A program made the translations under genes and the position numbers. This document shows positions 34,777 through 42,803 of a DNA stretch of 64,000 nucleotides, one piece after another (position 1 is the first letter of the stretch; each line of letters starts with the position of its first letter). Below the pieces are notes generated by a model. It ran no database searches. It was given only the letters and a program-made list of their open reading frames with translations, and had not been told where the DNA came from. Origin of the DNA: Mycolicibacter longobardus (GTDB taxonomy: Bacteria > Actinomycetota > Actinomycetes > Mycobacteriales > Mycobacteriaceae); NCBI RefSeq assembly GCF_002102265.1, contig NZ_LQPG01000057.1, positions 20,238 through 84,237 of the forward strand, given 5' to 3'.

Positions 34777-34854
34777 GAGTTGCCCGGCTGCGAGCGACAA
34801 ATCGGAACGGACCCATCTGGGCATCCGCCGTTGTCGCTGTGAGCCGGGCAACTC
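34777..34854. repeat. Hairpin repeat, TTGCCC/GCGACAA family, copy 1
   Basis: 24-nt arms at 34777-34800 and 34831-34854 match at 21 of 24 positions (three central mismatches), with a 30-nt loop. The arms start TTGCCCGGCT and end AGCGACAA, as in the copies at 48075 and 59517. It lies in a convergent gap and has no T-tract. Confidence 0.8.
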
Positions 34855-34897
34855 TGCTATCCCCCGCCGACGCCGACGAACCCGGGTGAACCGCCGA

Positions 34898-35875
34898 TCA
34901 ACCCTTCAGGTGCAGCACGTCGGCCAGCGGACGCCGCGGGGTGGGCGCCGGGGTCTTCTCCAGCGCGGGCGTGCCCCCGACCCGGATCAGGATCTGCGGC
35001 AGATCATCGCCACCGACCAGCCCGGCGAGCAGCCCCCGGGCCGCGGGCACCTCGGTCAGGTGGGTCACCGGGCAGGTCGCCAAACCGGCCATGGTGCATT
35101 CCAGCAGCACCGTCGAGAGCGCCTCTCCGCAGGCCAGCGCATCGCCCGGGTCGTCACTGGCGGTGGACAGCAGCACGATCTTCGAGTGGTCGTCGCCGAC
35201 CTCGAGACGCCGCTCCCGGTTGTGGGTCACCGGGAACGTCCGCCCGATGTCGACCCGGTCGCTCTCGGCGGCCGAGACCAGCGCGCTCTCCGGGATCCCG
35301 TCGGAGACCTCGAACGGCGCGGTCCACCAGCCGAGCTCAGCGTGATACGACGCGTCGTACAAGCGCAGCGCCTCGGTGAGCTCGGAGGCCTCGGCGAGCT
35401 TGGAACGCAGGTCGTCGGCCAGCACGCACAGCCGCACCGGGTCCTCCACACAGCTGTACAGCACCGACTCGACCGGCTCCCAATTGCTCGGGACCATGAA
35501 CGGGAGCCGATCGGTCCGCCGCATCAGGATCGCGTTGGCGCGATACCGATGCATATCGGTGACCCGCCCACCGGGGGTGAACCTGATCGAAGCCAGATGC
35601 TCCGGTCGCTCCGCATCCGGGAACCGCTCGACCTGCGCCGCCCATCCGGCCGCAGCCATGGCCACCCGCAGGTGATCGAGCACCGCTCCGCAACTGATCA
35701 ACGCCTCACGCGCCGACTGGTCGCCGTGCACGGCGCGGGTGGAATCCAGGTACAGCTCGAGCCGACCCCGGTCAGCCACCCACCGCCAGGGCTGGCTGTT
35801 GTGCAGCGAAGGCGCTCGGCAGGCCAGCCGCACCGCCTCGGTGAGGACTTCGGAGTCCACGGTCGTCTCCAGCAT
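34898..35875 (-). CDS. Acg-type nitroreductase family protein
   Basis: 325 residues, in the length range of M. tuberculosis Acg (Rv2032), Rv3127 and Rv3131. Conserved blocks: RLACRAPSLHNSQPWRW near the N terminus, REALISCGAVLDHLRVAMAAAGW, ILMRRTDRLPF, LLSTASDDPGDALACGEALSTVLLECTMAGLATCPVTHLTEV and the C-terminal PQILIRVGG. Acg has a nitroreductase-like fold and binds FMN, but its active site is covered and it lacks nitroreductase activity, so catalysis is doubtful. The ATG has a perfect GGAGGT ribosome site. A DosR-like box about 66 bp upstream suggests hypoxia induction. No equivalent sits here in M. tuberculosis. Confidence 0.87.
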   Translation of the reverse strand: MLETTVDSEVLTEAVRLACRAPSLHNSQPWRWVADRGRLELYLDSTRAVHGDQSAREALISCGAVLDHLRVAMAAAGWAAQVERFPDAERPEHLASIRFTPGGRVTDMHRYRANAILMRRTDRLPFMVPSNWEPVESVLYSCVEDPVRLCVLADDLRSKLAEASELTEALRLYDASYHAELGWWTAPFEVSDGIPESALVSAAESDRVDIGRTFPVTHNRERRLEVGDDHSKIVLLSTASDDPGDALACGEALSTVLLECTMAGLATCPVTHLTEVPAARGLLAGLVGGDDLPQILIRVGGTPALEKTPAPTPRRPLADVLHLKG

Positions 35876-35934
35876 CAGCCACCTCCAACGGATCTGTTGA
35901 CCTCAGGTTTCCAGCCCGGGTCGGGCCGCAACAG

Positions 35935-35948
35935 GGGCCGTTAGTCCC
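35935..35948 (-). promoter_or_regulatory. DosR (DevR) box candidate upstream of Acg-type gene
   Basis: On the minus strand GGGACTAACGGCCC, which matches the DosR core GGGACT-NNN-G(T/G)CCC at all its fixed positions, although the outer TTS/SAA flanks of the extended 20-bp consensus are not conserved. Its centre is about 66 bp before the ATG, a usual distance for DosR activation. Confidence 0.55.
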
Positions 35949-35972
35949 TGGCCGGGCGGCGTTGTACCCACG

Positions 35973-37085
35973 TCAGTCGTCGGCGCGGCGCCGGACACGG
36001 AACAGATTCACCTCACTCTTGATGCCCTTGAGGTGGCGTCCACCGGCGAACGACCACTGAAAGGCCGCGGCTTCGGCCAGCGCCGCCCGCACCGGCTCCG
36101 CGACCAGCACCGTGCCCGGCCGCGCCACCCCGGTTATCCGGCTGGCGGTGTTGACCGGGCTGCCGAACCAGTCCCCGACCCGGCTGACCGCCTCCCCGGA
36201 AGCCACACCGGCACGAAGCCGGGGCAGGCTGTCGTCGGCCTGGGCCGCCTCAACCAGCCGCAGCATCGCATCGACCAGCGGGGCCGGTTCCGGGCAGACG
36301 AACATCACCGCATCGCCGATGGTCTTGATGAATCGCACCGGGGGAACGGCGATCTCGTGCCCCAGCACGGTCAACCGCTCGGCGAGCTGGACCAGCTCCT
36401 CGGGCGGCACCATCTCCCCGAGGCGGGTGAAGCCCACCAGGTCGGCGAAGGCGACGGTGATCTGCCGGGCCCCCGGCAGCGGTGCGCCCGCCAACCGCTC
36501 GCTGGCGGTGACGGCGTCGATGTCGAGCTGATGACGCAACTGCACCATCAGCATGTCCTGGACGAACGGGCCCAGCAACGGCGCCAGCCCGGCCACCATT
36601 TCTCGCGAGCGCTGCGCGATCTCCAACTCGGTGACGCCCGGCTCGCCGATGGCGGACAACACCGTGAAGCGCATGAACTCAGCCGTGTGGGCCAACCCGT
36701 CGGCCAGCACGCGAGCGGTCTGCAGGGCCTGCTCGGCATCGATACCGGCCTCGATGAAGCGGCGCGCATGCTGGGCGATGCTGGCGTCGGCGCGCATCTG
36801 CACCGGGGCATCCGGATCGTCCATCCAGGGCAGCCCGATCGCCCGCTGCAGGCGCTGCAACTGATCGAGGTCGACTCCAGTGGATTCACTGATCTCGCGA
36901 GCCGAAATATACGTTCCGTCGTCGCCGATCAGCCGTCGCGACGCCAAGAACATCGGCGAAACCGTGCCGCGAATCTCTTCGGCGGTGATGCCCTGTCCCA
37001 GCAGCCATTCGATCAGCTCGGCGCGTTCGGCACGCGGGGTACCTTCCATCCCGTCCAGCAGTTCTTCGATCTCGGGGTCAGCCAC
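35973..37085 (-). CDS. Class III adenylate cyclase with N-terminal regulatory domain (Rv1264-like)
   Basis: 370 residues. Residues 1 to about 190 are the all-helical regulatory domain known in Rv1264 to inhibit the enzyme at neutral pH (ELIEWLLGQGITAEEI, VSPMFLASRRLIGDDG, RFIEAGIDAEQAL). The C-terminal cyclase homology domain keeps all key residues: metal Asp in VAFADLVGFTRL, Lys in RFIKTIGD, second metal Asp in TIGDAVMF, Asp in RVGDWFG, and Asn/Arg in PVNTASRITG. It should form cAMP as a homodimer. The GTG start has TACGTT 6 nt upstream; divergent from the aminotransferase gene 32 bp away. Confidence 0.93.
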   Translation of the reverse strand: MADPEIEELLDGMEGTPRAERAELIEWLLGQGITAEEIRGTVSPMFLASRRLIGDDGTYISAREISESTGVDLDQLQRLQRAIGLPWMDDPDAPVQMRADASIAQHARRFIEAGIDAEQALQTARVLADGLAHTAEFMRFTVLSAIGEPGVTELEIAQRSREMVAGLAPLLGPFVQDMLMVQLRHQLDIDAVTASERLAGAPLPGARQITVAFADLVGFTRLGEMVPPEELVQLAERLTVLGHEIAVPPVRFIKTIGDAVMFVCPEPAPLVDAMLRLVEAAQADDSLPRLRAGVASGEAVSRVGDWFGSPVNTASRITGVARPGTVLVAEPVRAALAEAAAFQWSFAGGRHLKGIKSEVNLFRVRRRADD

Positions 37086-37117
37086 GCCGCAAACGTATCT
37101 CGCGGCAGACTGTCGGT

Positions 37118-38272
37118 GTGTCTGAAGTCTTCGATGCGTTGACCCCCGATCAACTCCGCGCGCGCAACACCGTCAAGTGGAACCAGTTCGGCCCCGACGT
37201 GCTGCCGCTGTGGATCGCCGAGATGGACTTCCCCACCGCGCCGGCGGTGCTCGACGGGATACGTGCCTGCGTGGCCAGCGAAGAGTTCGGCTACCCGTCG
37301 TTGCGTTCCGGCACGCTGCCCACCGCGCTCGCGCAGTGGTGCGAGCGCCGCTACGGCTGGACCATCCGGCCGGAATGGGTGCGGGTGGTGCCCGACGTCC
37401 TCAAGGGCATGGAGGTGGTGATCGAGTTCCTCACCCGCCCGGAGAGCCCGGTGGCACTACCGGTTCCGGCCTACATGCCGTTCTTCGACCTGCTGACCGT
37501 CACCGGACGCCAGCGTGTGGAAATCCAGATGACACAGGATGATTCCGGTCGCTATGTGATGGACCTGGACGCCCTGGAGGCCGCGTTCGCCGCCGGGGCC
37601 GGGTCGCTGATCCTGTGCAACCCGAACAACCCACTGGGTACCGCGTTCACCGCCGAGGAGATCAGTGCGATGGTCGAGATCGCCGCGCGCCACGGCGCCC
37701 GGGTGATCGCCGACGAGATCCACGCCCCGCTGGTCTACGACCGTCCGCACGTCCCCGCCGCTTCGGTGTCCGACGTCGCCGCCGACACCGTCATCACGGT
37801 GATGTCGGCGTCCAAGGGCTGGAACCTGCCCGGGCTGATGTGCGCCCAGGTGGTCCTGTCCAATCCGCGCGACGTCGAGGCATGGCGCAAGATCAACGTG
37901 CTGCACACCATGGGCGCAGCCACCGTCGGCATCCGCGCCAACATCGCCGCCTACAGCCACGGCGGTGAGTGGCTGGACGGTCTGCTGGGCTACCTGCGGG
38001 CCAATCGGGATCACCTGAGCCGGGCGCTGCCCGAGGCGGTACCGGGTCTGCGGGTCAGCCACCCCGAGGCCACCTATCTGGCCTGGGTCGATTTCCGGGA
38101 GCTGGGGCTGGCGGCCGAACCGGCCGAGATCCTGCTGACCGATGCGCGGGTGGCGCTGAGCCCGGGCATCCCGTTCGGCGGCGGCCGGGGCTTCGCACGG
38201 CTGAACTTCGCGACCACCCGGGCGATCCTGGACCGGGCGATCGAGGCAATGGCCTCGGCGTTGAGCCGCTAG
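37118..38272 (+). CDS. PatB/MalY-type PLP-dependent aminotransferase or C-S lyase
   Basis: 384-residue fold-type I PLP enzyme. Features are LPLWIAEMDFPTAPAV at the N terminus (MalY/PatB signature), FGYPSLRSG, LCNPNNPLGTAF (cofactor Asn), VIADEIHAPLVYD (cofactor Asp and Tyr), the Schiff-base Lys in VMSASKGWNLPGLMCA, and a substrate-carboxylate Arg in FARLNFATTR. Close relatives are cystathionine beta-lyases (M. tuberculosis Rv2294 type), so sulfur amino acid metabolism is likely, though a transaminase is possible. GTG start, 32 bp from the divergent cyclase start. It takes the place of amiB2 in the M. tuberculosis order. Confidence 0.88.
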   Translation: MSEVFDALTPDQLRARNTVKWNQFGPDVLPLWIAEMDFPTAPAVLDGIRACVASEEFGYPSLRSGTLPTALAQWCERRYGWTIRPEWVRVVPDVLKGMEVVIEFLTRPESPVALPVPAYMPFFDLLTVTGRQRVEIQMTQDDSGRYVMDLDALEAAFAAGAGSLILCNPNNPLGTAFTAEEISAMVEIAARHGARVIADEIHAPLVYDRPHVPAASVSDVAADTVITVMSASKGWNLPGLMCAQVVLSNPRDVEAWRKINVLHTMGAATVGIRANIAAYSHGGEWLDGLLGYLRANRDHLSRALPEAVPGLRVSHPEATYLAWVDFRELGLAAEPAEILLTDARVALSPGIPFGGGRGFARLNFATTRAILDRAIEAMASALSR

Positions 38273-38282
38273 CCTGGCCGGC

Positions 38283-38720
38283 ATGTCCTGTGTGTTCTGC
38301 GCCGTGGTGGCCGGTGACGCCCCGGCCGTGCGGATCTTCGAAGACGACGATTACCTGGCGTTGCTCGACATCCGGCCGTTCACCCGCGGCCACACCCTGG
38401 TGATCCCCAAACAGCACTTCGTGGACCTGACCGACACCCCGGCGGCGACGCTGGCCGGCATGCTCACCATCGGGCAGCGGATCGCGCGGGCGGCGCGGAC
38501 CTCCGGGCTGCACGCCGACGGCAACAACCTGGTGATCAACGACGGCCGGGCGGCCTTCCAGAGCGTGTTTCACATCCACCTGCACGTGGTGCCGCGCCGT
38601 GACGGCGACAAGTTGTCCTTCGCCAAGGGCTTGCTGGTGCGCCGCGACCCGGACCGAGAGGCCACCGGGGAGATCCTGCGGAACGCACTGGCGGAAGCCG
38701 ACACCGCGCAGTCAGACTGA
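38283..38720 (+). CDS. HIT-family nucleotide hydrolase (Rv1262c-like)
   Basis: 145 residues, one more than Rv1262c. CVFCAVVAGDAPAVRIFEDDDYLALLDIRPFTRGHTLVIPKQH, then the catalytic histidine triad HIHLHVVPR near residue 98. HIT proteins hydrolyse nucleotide phosphoramidates or dinucleotide polyphosphates. It begins 10 bp after the aminotransferase stop and is followed after 3 bp by the Ddn-like gene, so the three probably share an mRNA. Confidence 0.92.
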   Translation: MSCVFCAVVAGDAPAVRIFEDDDYLALLDIRPFTRGHTLVIPKQHFVDLTDTPAATLAGMLTIGQRIARAARTSGLHADGNNLVINDGRAAFQSVFHIHLHVVPRRDGDKLSFAKGLLVRRDPDREATGEILRNALAEADTAQSD

Positions 38721-38723
38721 GTC

Positions 38724-39173
38724 ATGGACATTTCCAGCTGGGTAGAGCAACAGGTCGGGGTTCCGCTGCTGCGTCTGCACGACAGGCTCTACCAAGGCAC
38801 CAACGGGCGGATCGGCCACCGGTTTCCGGGCGTTCCGCCAAGTCTGCTGCTGCACACCGTCGGCGCCAAGACCGGGCAGGCCCGCACCAATTCGTTGACC
38901 TACGCCCGCGACGGCGAGAACTACCTGATAGTCGCGTCCATGGGCGGCGCTCCCCGCTCCCCCGGCTGGTTTCACAACCTCAAGGCCCATCCCGACGTCG
39001 AAATCAACGTCGGCCCCAAGCGGTTCGGCGTCACCGCGCGGCCGGTGCTGCCCGACGACCCGGACTACGCCCGGCTGTGGCGGACAGTCAACGTCAACAA
39101 CGCCAATCGTTACGACGCCTATCAGCGGCGCACGACCCGTCCGATCCCGGTGGTGGTGTTGACGCCGCGCTGA
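38724..39173 (+). CDS. Deazaflavin (F420)-dependent nitroreductase family protein (Rv1261c-like)
   Basis: 149 residues, the same length as Rv1261c, of the Ddn/FDOR-A split-barrel type. Visible blocks: LLLHTVGAKTGQARTNSLTYARDGENYLIVASMGGAPRSPGWFHNLKAHPDVEINVG, which form the F420-binding face, and NRYDAYQRRTTRPIPVVVLTP at the end. Relatives reduce quinones and activate nitroimidazoles such as pretomanid; the substrate here is not known. Three bp behind the HIT gene. Confidence 0.9.
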   Translation: MDISSWVEQQVGVPLLRLHDRLYQGTNGRIGHRFPGVPPSLLLHTVGAKTGQARTNSLTYARDGENYLIVASMGGAPRSPGWFHNLKAHPDVEINVGPKRFGVTARPVLPDDPDYARLWRTVNVNNANRYDAYQRRTTRPIPVVVLTPR

Positions 39174-39182
39174 CTTGTTGGC

Positions 39183-39240
39183 CGAGCAGACGCAGAATCG
39201 CACTGCGGAAGCTCGGTGGATGCGATTCTGCGTCTGCTCG
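39183..39240. repeat. Perfect 20-bp-arm hairpin, GAGCAGACGCAGAATCG type
   Basis: CGAGCAGACGCAGAATCGCA at 39183-39202 and its exact complement at 39221-39240 around an 18-nt loop. It lies 10 bp after the Ddn-like gene. GAGCAGACGC-type hairpins recur between mycobacterial genes as far as I recall; the position and lack of T-tract would suit a factor-assisted terminator. Confidence 0.8.
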
Positions 39241-39328
39241 CGGTGATGCTCACGCCGACGTCTTTCACTTAGTCAGCACTGTTTCCTGGATTGGCTAGCT
39301 GTACCCTTTTGCTCAGGGACAACTCAGC

Positions 39329-39334
39329 TAGTAT
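39329..39334 (+). promoter_or_regulatory. Predicted -10 box of the PGRS-protease gene
   Basis: TAGTAT fits TANNNT and would place the RNA start about 25 nt before the ATG, leaving room for the GGGAG ribosome site at 39357-39361. No clear -35 with normal spacing. Confidence 0.4.
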
Positions 39335-39365
39335 GTGTGCGAGACGTCACAGACTAGGGAGTGCG

Positions 39366-42300
39366 ATGACTCGTCGGAGCGGGCAGCGCAAGCCCAAGTC
39401 AAAACACAGTCGGCTGGTAGGCGCGGGTGCCGCGATCGGGGCTTTCCTCACTTTCGGGCTGACACCGGCCGTTCCCGCAGCGCACGCCGACGGGCTGGAC
39501 CTGGACTGGCTCGTTGAGCTGTTCACCCCGGACCCCGGGGTGGCTGCGGACTCCGACCCGTTCGGTACCGCGGCACTGTTCGACCAACTCTTCTACGACC
39601 CGCTGAACACCCAGATCCAGGCCTGGATCACCAGCCCCTTCGGCGAGCAGATCAACACCGGCATCAACCAACTGCTCGGGGCCTATGTGATCGGCAATGG
39701 AGTCGACGGGACAGCCGACAACCCCAACGGCGGCGCCGGGGGCCTGTGGTTCGGCAACGGCGGTGACGGTTTCGACCAGAGCGCCGCCGGGGTGGCCGGC
39801 GGCAACGGCGGGGCGGCCGGGATGTTCGGCGACGGCGGGGCAGGCGGTGACGGTGGAGCCGGTGCCGCGGGCGGCATCGGCGGCACCGGCGGGTGGCTGA
39901 TGGGCAACGGCGGCGCCGGCGGCGCCGGCGGGATCGGGATCAACGGCGGGGCCGGTGGCACCGGGGGTGCCGGCGGCGACGCGATCGGCTGGTTGTTCGG
40001 CAACGGCGGTGCCGGCGGCGAAGGCGGTGCCGGCGCCGGTGGCACGGCCGGGCCGGCGGCCTTCGCCGGAGGCACGGGCGGGCTGGGCGGTAACGGCGGC
40101 GCGGGTGGATCCAGCTCGGCACAGTACGGCGACGGCGGCCGCGGTGGCACCGGCGGAACCGGCGGCACAGGTGGGGCCGGCGGCTCCGGAACCGCCGGTG
40201 CGGACGCCACGGTCGCGGGCGGAGCCGGCGGCAACGGCGGCGACGGGATGCAGGGCGGCAACGGCGGGGCGGGCGGAGCCGGCGGCGCGGGCGGAGCTTC
40301 GACCCAAGGCAACGCGGGCCTGCAGGGCACCGGCGGAAACGGCGGAAACGGCGGGGCCGGCGGCAATCCCGGCGACGGCGGGGCCGGCGCCAACGGCAAC
40401 GCCGGCAACCCGGACGGGGGCCGAGGCGGCAACGGCGGTCTGGTCGGCGCCGGCGGCATCGGCGGTGACGGCGGGGCGGGTTCCATCCAGGGCGCCGGCG
40501 GGGCAACCGGCGCGGCACCGACCACGTCCGCGGGGCACGGCGGCGCCGGCGGCAACGGCTACGACGCGGCCGCCGACCCGAACGCCATCGCGGGCACCAA
40601 CGGCGGCAACGGCGGCGACGGAGGAACCGGCAGCCTGCACGGCAACGGCGGAGCCGGCGGGGCGGGCGGTAACGGCGCCGTCGGAGCGAACGGCACCGCC
40701 GCCCTCAACGGCGGCAACGCCGGTAACGGCGGCAACGGGGGCAGGGGCGGCGCCGGCGGCGACTCGCTCGGCGACGGCAACGGTGGAGCGGGCGGCGCCG
40801 GCGGCAATGCCGGCGACGGCGGCCGAGGCTTGGACCAAAAGTATCTGCCCCCCAGCGCCACTCTGCCCGGCAGCGGCGGAGTCGGCGGAACCGGCGGGGC
40901 CGGCGGAGCCGGCGGCAGCAGCGTCAGCGCACATGGTGACGGCACCGGCAACGGCGGCGCGGGTGGCGCAGGCGGCGCCGGCGGAAACGGCGGCGGCAAC
41001 GGCATCGCCACACTGGATGTGGCCAACAACGTGCCCTACGGCAGCGGCGGCGACGGTGGAGCCGGCGGCGCCGGAGGTAACGGCGGCCTCGGCGACACCG
41101 GGGCGTCCGGCGGCGGTACCGGCTTCAACGGCGGCCACGGCGGTGCCGGCGGCAGCGGCGGCGCGGGCGGTTCGGCCTACGACGGCAACCCGGCCATCGG
41201 TGAGCACGGCAGGTTCGGCACCAACGGCAACGGTGGCGCCGGCGGCGCCGGCGGCAGCGGGGGCGGCGGCGGCACCGGTGGGATCGGCGACGACAGTGCC
41301 GGTGGGACCGGAGGCAACGGCGGCAACGGCGGGGCAGCCGGTGACGGCGGAGCACCCGGGTCCGGGTTCTACGCCCAGCCCGGGATCAACCGAGCACCGG
41401 TCGGAATCGGCGGCGACGGCGGCGACGGCGGCACGGCGGGATCCGGTGGGGCCGGCGGCGCCGGCGATACCGGGTTCAACGGCGGCCAAGGCGGCAGCGG
41501 CGGGATCGGCGGTGCCGGTGGCAACGGCGGGGATGCCGCCGGCGACTACTACGCGCAGGGCTCCAGCGCCGGCAACGGTGGCAACGGCGGCGACGGCGGT
41601 GACGCCGGAACGGGCGGCGCGGGCGCCCAAGCGGGCACCGGCGGCAACGCCGGCGCGGGCGGCGACGGCGGCAACGGTGGCAACGGCGGTGACGCCACCC
41701 TGACCGGACGGAATGTGCACGGCGGCGCAGCCGGTGACGGCGGCGACGGCGGAGCGGCGGGCGCGGTCGCCGCCGGCGGAGCCGGAGCCCAGGGCGGCGA
41801 CGGCGGTGACGGCGGCGTCGGCGGTATCGGCGGGGCAGTCGGCAGCAACGGCGCCAACGGCGCCGGGGGTTCCGGCGGAGCCGGTTCCGGCGGTGGGCCC
41901 GCCGGTGAGACCGGCGGGCCCGACGGACCGGTGAACGTCGCTATCCCGCTGTACATGCAGAGCGGCGGCATCAGCCCCATCGTCTACATCTCGATCAACG
42001 GCGGGCCGCCGGTGCCGGTCCAGATCGACACCGGCTCTACCGGTCTGACCATCCTGAACAGCGCAGTCGGCAACCCGGGTGGGCTCGGCAGCGTGCTGCT
42101 GTCCGGCAGCGCCAGCTACGCCGGCCTGGGCAACAACAGCTACGGCTACCAGACCTACAGCACCACGGTGGGATTCTGCGACAAGCTCGGCGACTGCCCG
42201 GACAGCCTGATCACCGATCCGACCGGCGTCAACGTGGTCACCGCCGGGTCGAACGCACTGATGACGCAGTACTTCAACAGCTACGGCATCGTCGGGGTGC

Positions 42301-42782
42301 TCGGCATCGGACCCAACAACGGCTTTGCCGGCACCTCGACGATCATCTCGGCCTTGCCCGGTGCCCTCAACCAGGGCGTGCTGATCGACCAGCAGACCGG
42401 CCAGGTGATCTTCGGACCGAACCCGCTCACCCCCGAGATCTCCGTTTCCGGGTCGCCGTATGTCGACACGATGGTGTCCATCAACGGTGGTCCGCCGGTG
42501 GCGGTCACCACCTCGATCGACTCCGGCGGCATGTACGGCAGCATTCCGCAGCTGCTGGTCCCGAGCCTCGGCGTCGGTTCGCAGGTGCCGGCCGGCACGG
42601 TGATCTCGGTGTACTCCGCCGACGGCGAGACGCTGCTGTACTCCTACACCACGACGGCGGGCACCGGCCCGTGGGTCACCTCCGGCGGCGCAGCCAACAG
42701 CGGCTATTACCCGTTCTCGGTGAACCCGGTCTACATCGACTACCGCCCCAGCGGTTTCGGGACCACCATCATCAGCCGCTGA
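39366..42782 (+). CDS. Secreted PGRS protein with PecA-like aspartic protease domain
   Basis: 1138 residues. A basic N terminus and hydrophobic core end in AHA-D (cleavage near residue 41): a Sec signal peptide where PE_PGRS proteins have a PE domain. A short spacer (DLDWLVELF...LLGAYVIGNG) leads into the glycine-rich PGRS region, about 115-850, made of GGxGG-type repeats (GGAGG, GGNGG). The last 284 residues (855-1138) are an aspartic protease-like domain with VQIDTGSTGL (Asp888) and a second site TSIDSGGMYG (Asp1052), as in PecA/PE_PGRS35 and PE26. It probably acts on the cell surface. The ATG follows GGGAG. It replaces Rv1260 in the M. tuberculosis order. Confidence 0.88.
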   Translation: MTRRSGQRKPKSKHSRLVGAGAAIGAFLTFGLTPAVPAAHADGLDLDWLVELFTPDPGVAADSDPFGTAALFDQLFYDPLNTQIQAWITSPFGEQINTGINQLLGAYVIGNGVDGTADNPNGGAGGLWFGNGGDGFDQSAAGVAGGNGGAAGMFGDGGAGGDGGAGAAGGIGGTGGWLMGNGGAGGAGGIGINGGAGGTGGAGGDAIGWLFGNGGAGGEGGAGAGGTAGPAAFAGGTGGLGGNGGAGGSSSAQYGDGGRGGTGGTGGTGGAGGSGTAGADATVAGGAGGNGGDGMQGGNGGAGGAGGAGGASTQGNAGLQGTGGNGGNGGAGGNPGDGGAGANGNAGNPDGGRGGNGGLVGAGGIGGDGGAGSIQGAGGATGAAPTTSAGHGGAGGNGYDAAADPNAIAGTNGGNGGDGGTGSLHGNGGAGGAGGNGAVGANGTAALNGGNAGNGGNGGRGGAGGDSLGDGNGGAGGAGGNAGDGGRGLDQKYLPPSATLPGSGGVGGTGGAGGAGGSSVSAHGDGTGNGGAGGAGGAGGNGGGNGIATLDVANNVPYGSGGDGGAGGAGGNGGLGDTGASGGGTGFNGGHGGAGGSGGAGGSAYDGNPAIGEHGRFGTNGNGGAGGAGGSGGGGGTGGIGDDSAGGTGGNGGNGGAAGDGGAPGSGFYAQPGINRAPVGIGGDGGDGGTAGSGGAGGAGDTGFNGGQGGSGGIGGAGGNGGDAAGDYYAQGSSAGNGGNGGDGGDAGTGGAGAQAGTGGNAGAGGDGGNGGNGGDATLTGRNVHGGAAGDGGDGGAAGAVAAGGAGAQGGDGGDGGVGGIGGAVGSNGANGAGGSGGAGSGGGPAGETGGPDGPVNVAIPLYMQSGGISPIVYISINGGPPVPVQIDTGSTGLTILNSAVGNPGGLGSVLLSGSASYAGLGNNSYGYQTYSTTVGFCDKLGDCPDSLITDPTGVNVVTAGSNALMTQYFNSYGIVGVLGIGPNNGFAGTSTIISALPGALNQGVLIDQQTGQVIFGPNPLTPEISVSGSPYVDTMVSINGGPPVAVTTSIDSGGMYGSIPQLLVPSLGVGSQVPAGTVISVYSADGETLLYSYTTTAGTGPWVTSGGAANSGYYPFSVNPVYIDYRPSGFGTTIISR

Positions 42783-42803
42783 GGCCGCTGAGACGCTGAG
42801 GCC

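Noticed and set aside
34568..34851. Overlapping 79- to 82-codon minus-strand frames between the ABC exporter and the nitroreductase gene
   Set aside because: No ribosome site, no recognisable motif, and they run through the hairpin repeat.
39399..41720. 773-codon antisense frame and Pro-rich frames opposite the PGRS gene
   Set aside because: Complement of GGC/GGN repeats gives Ala/Pro-rich strings; no independent gene features.
39720..41920. Dense short repeats resembling a repeat array
   Set aside because: They are in-frame GGxGG codon repeats of the PGRS region without fixed-length spacers, so not a CRISPR array.
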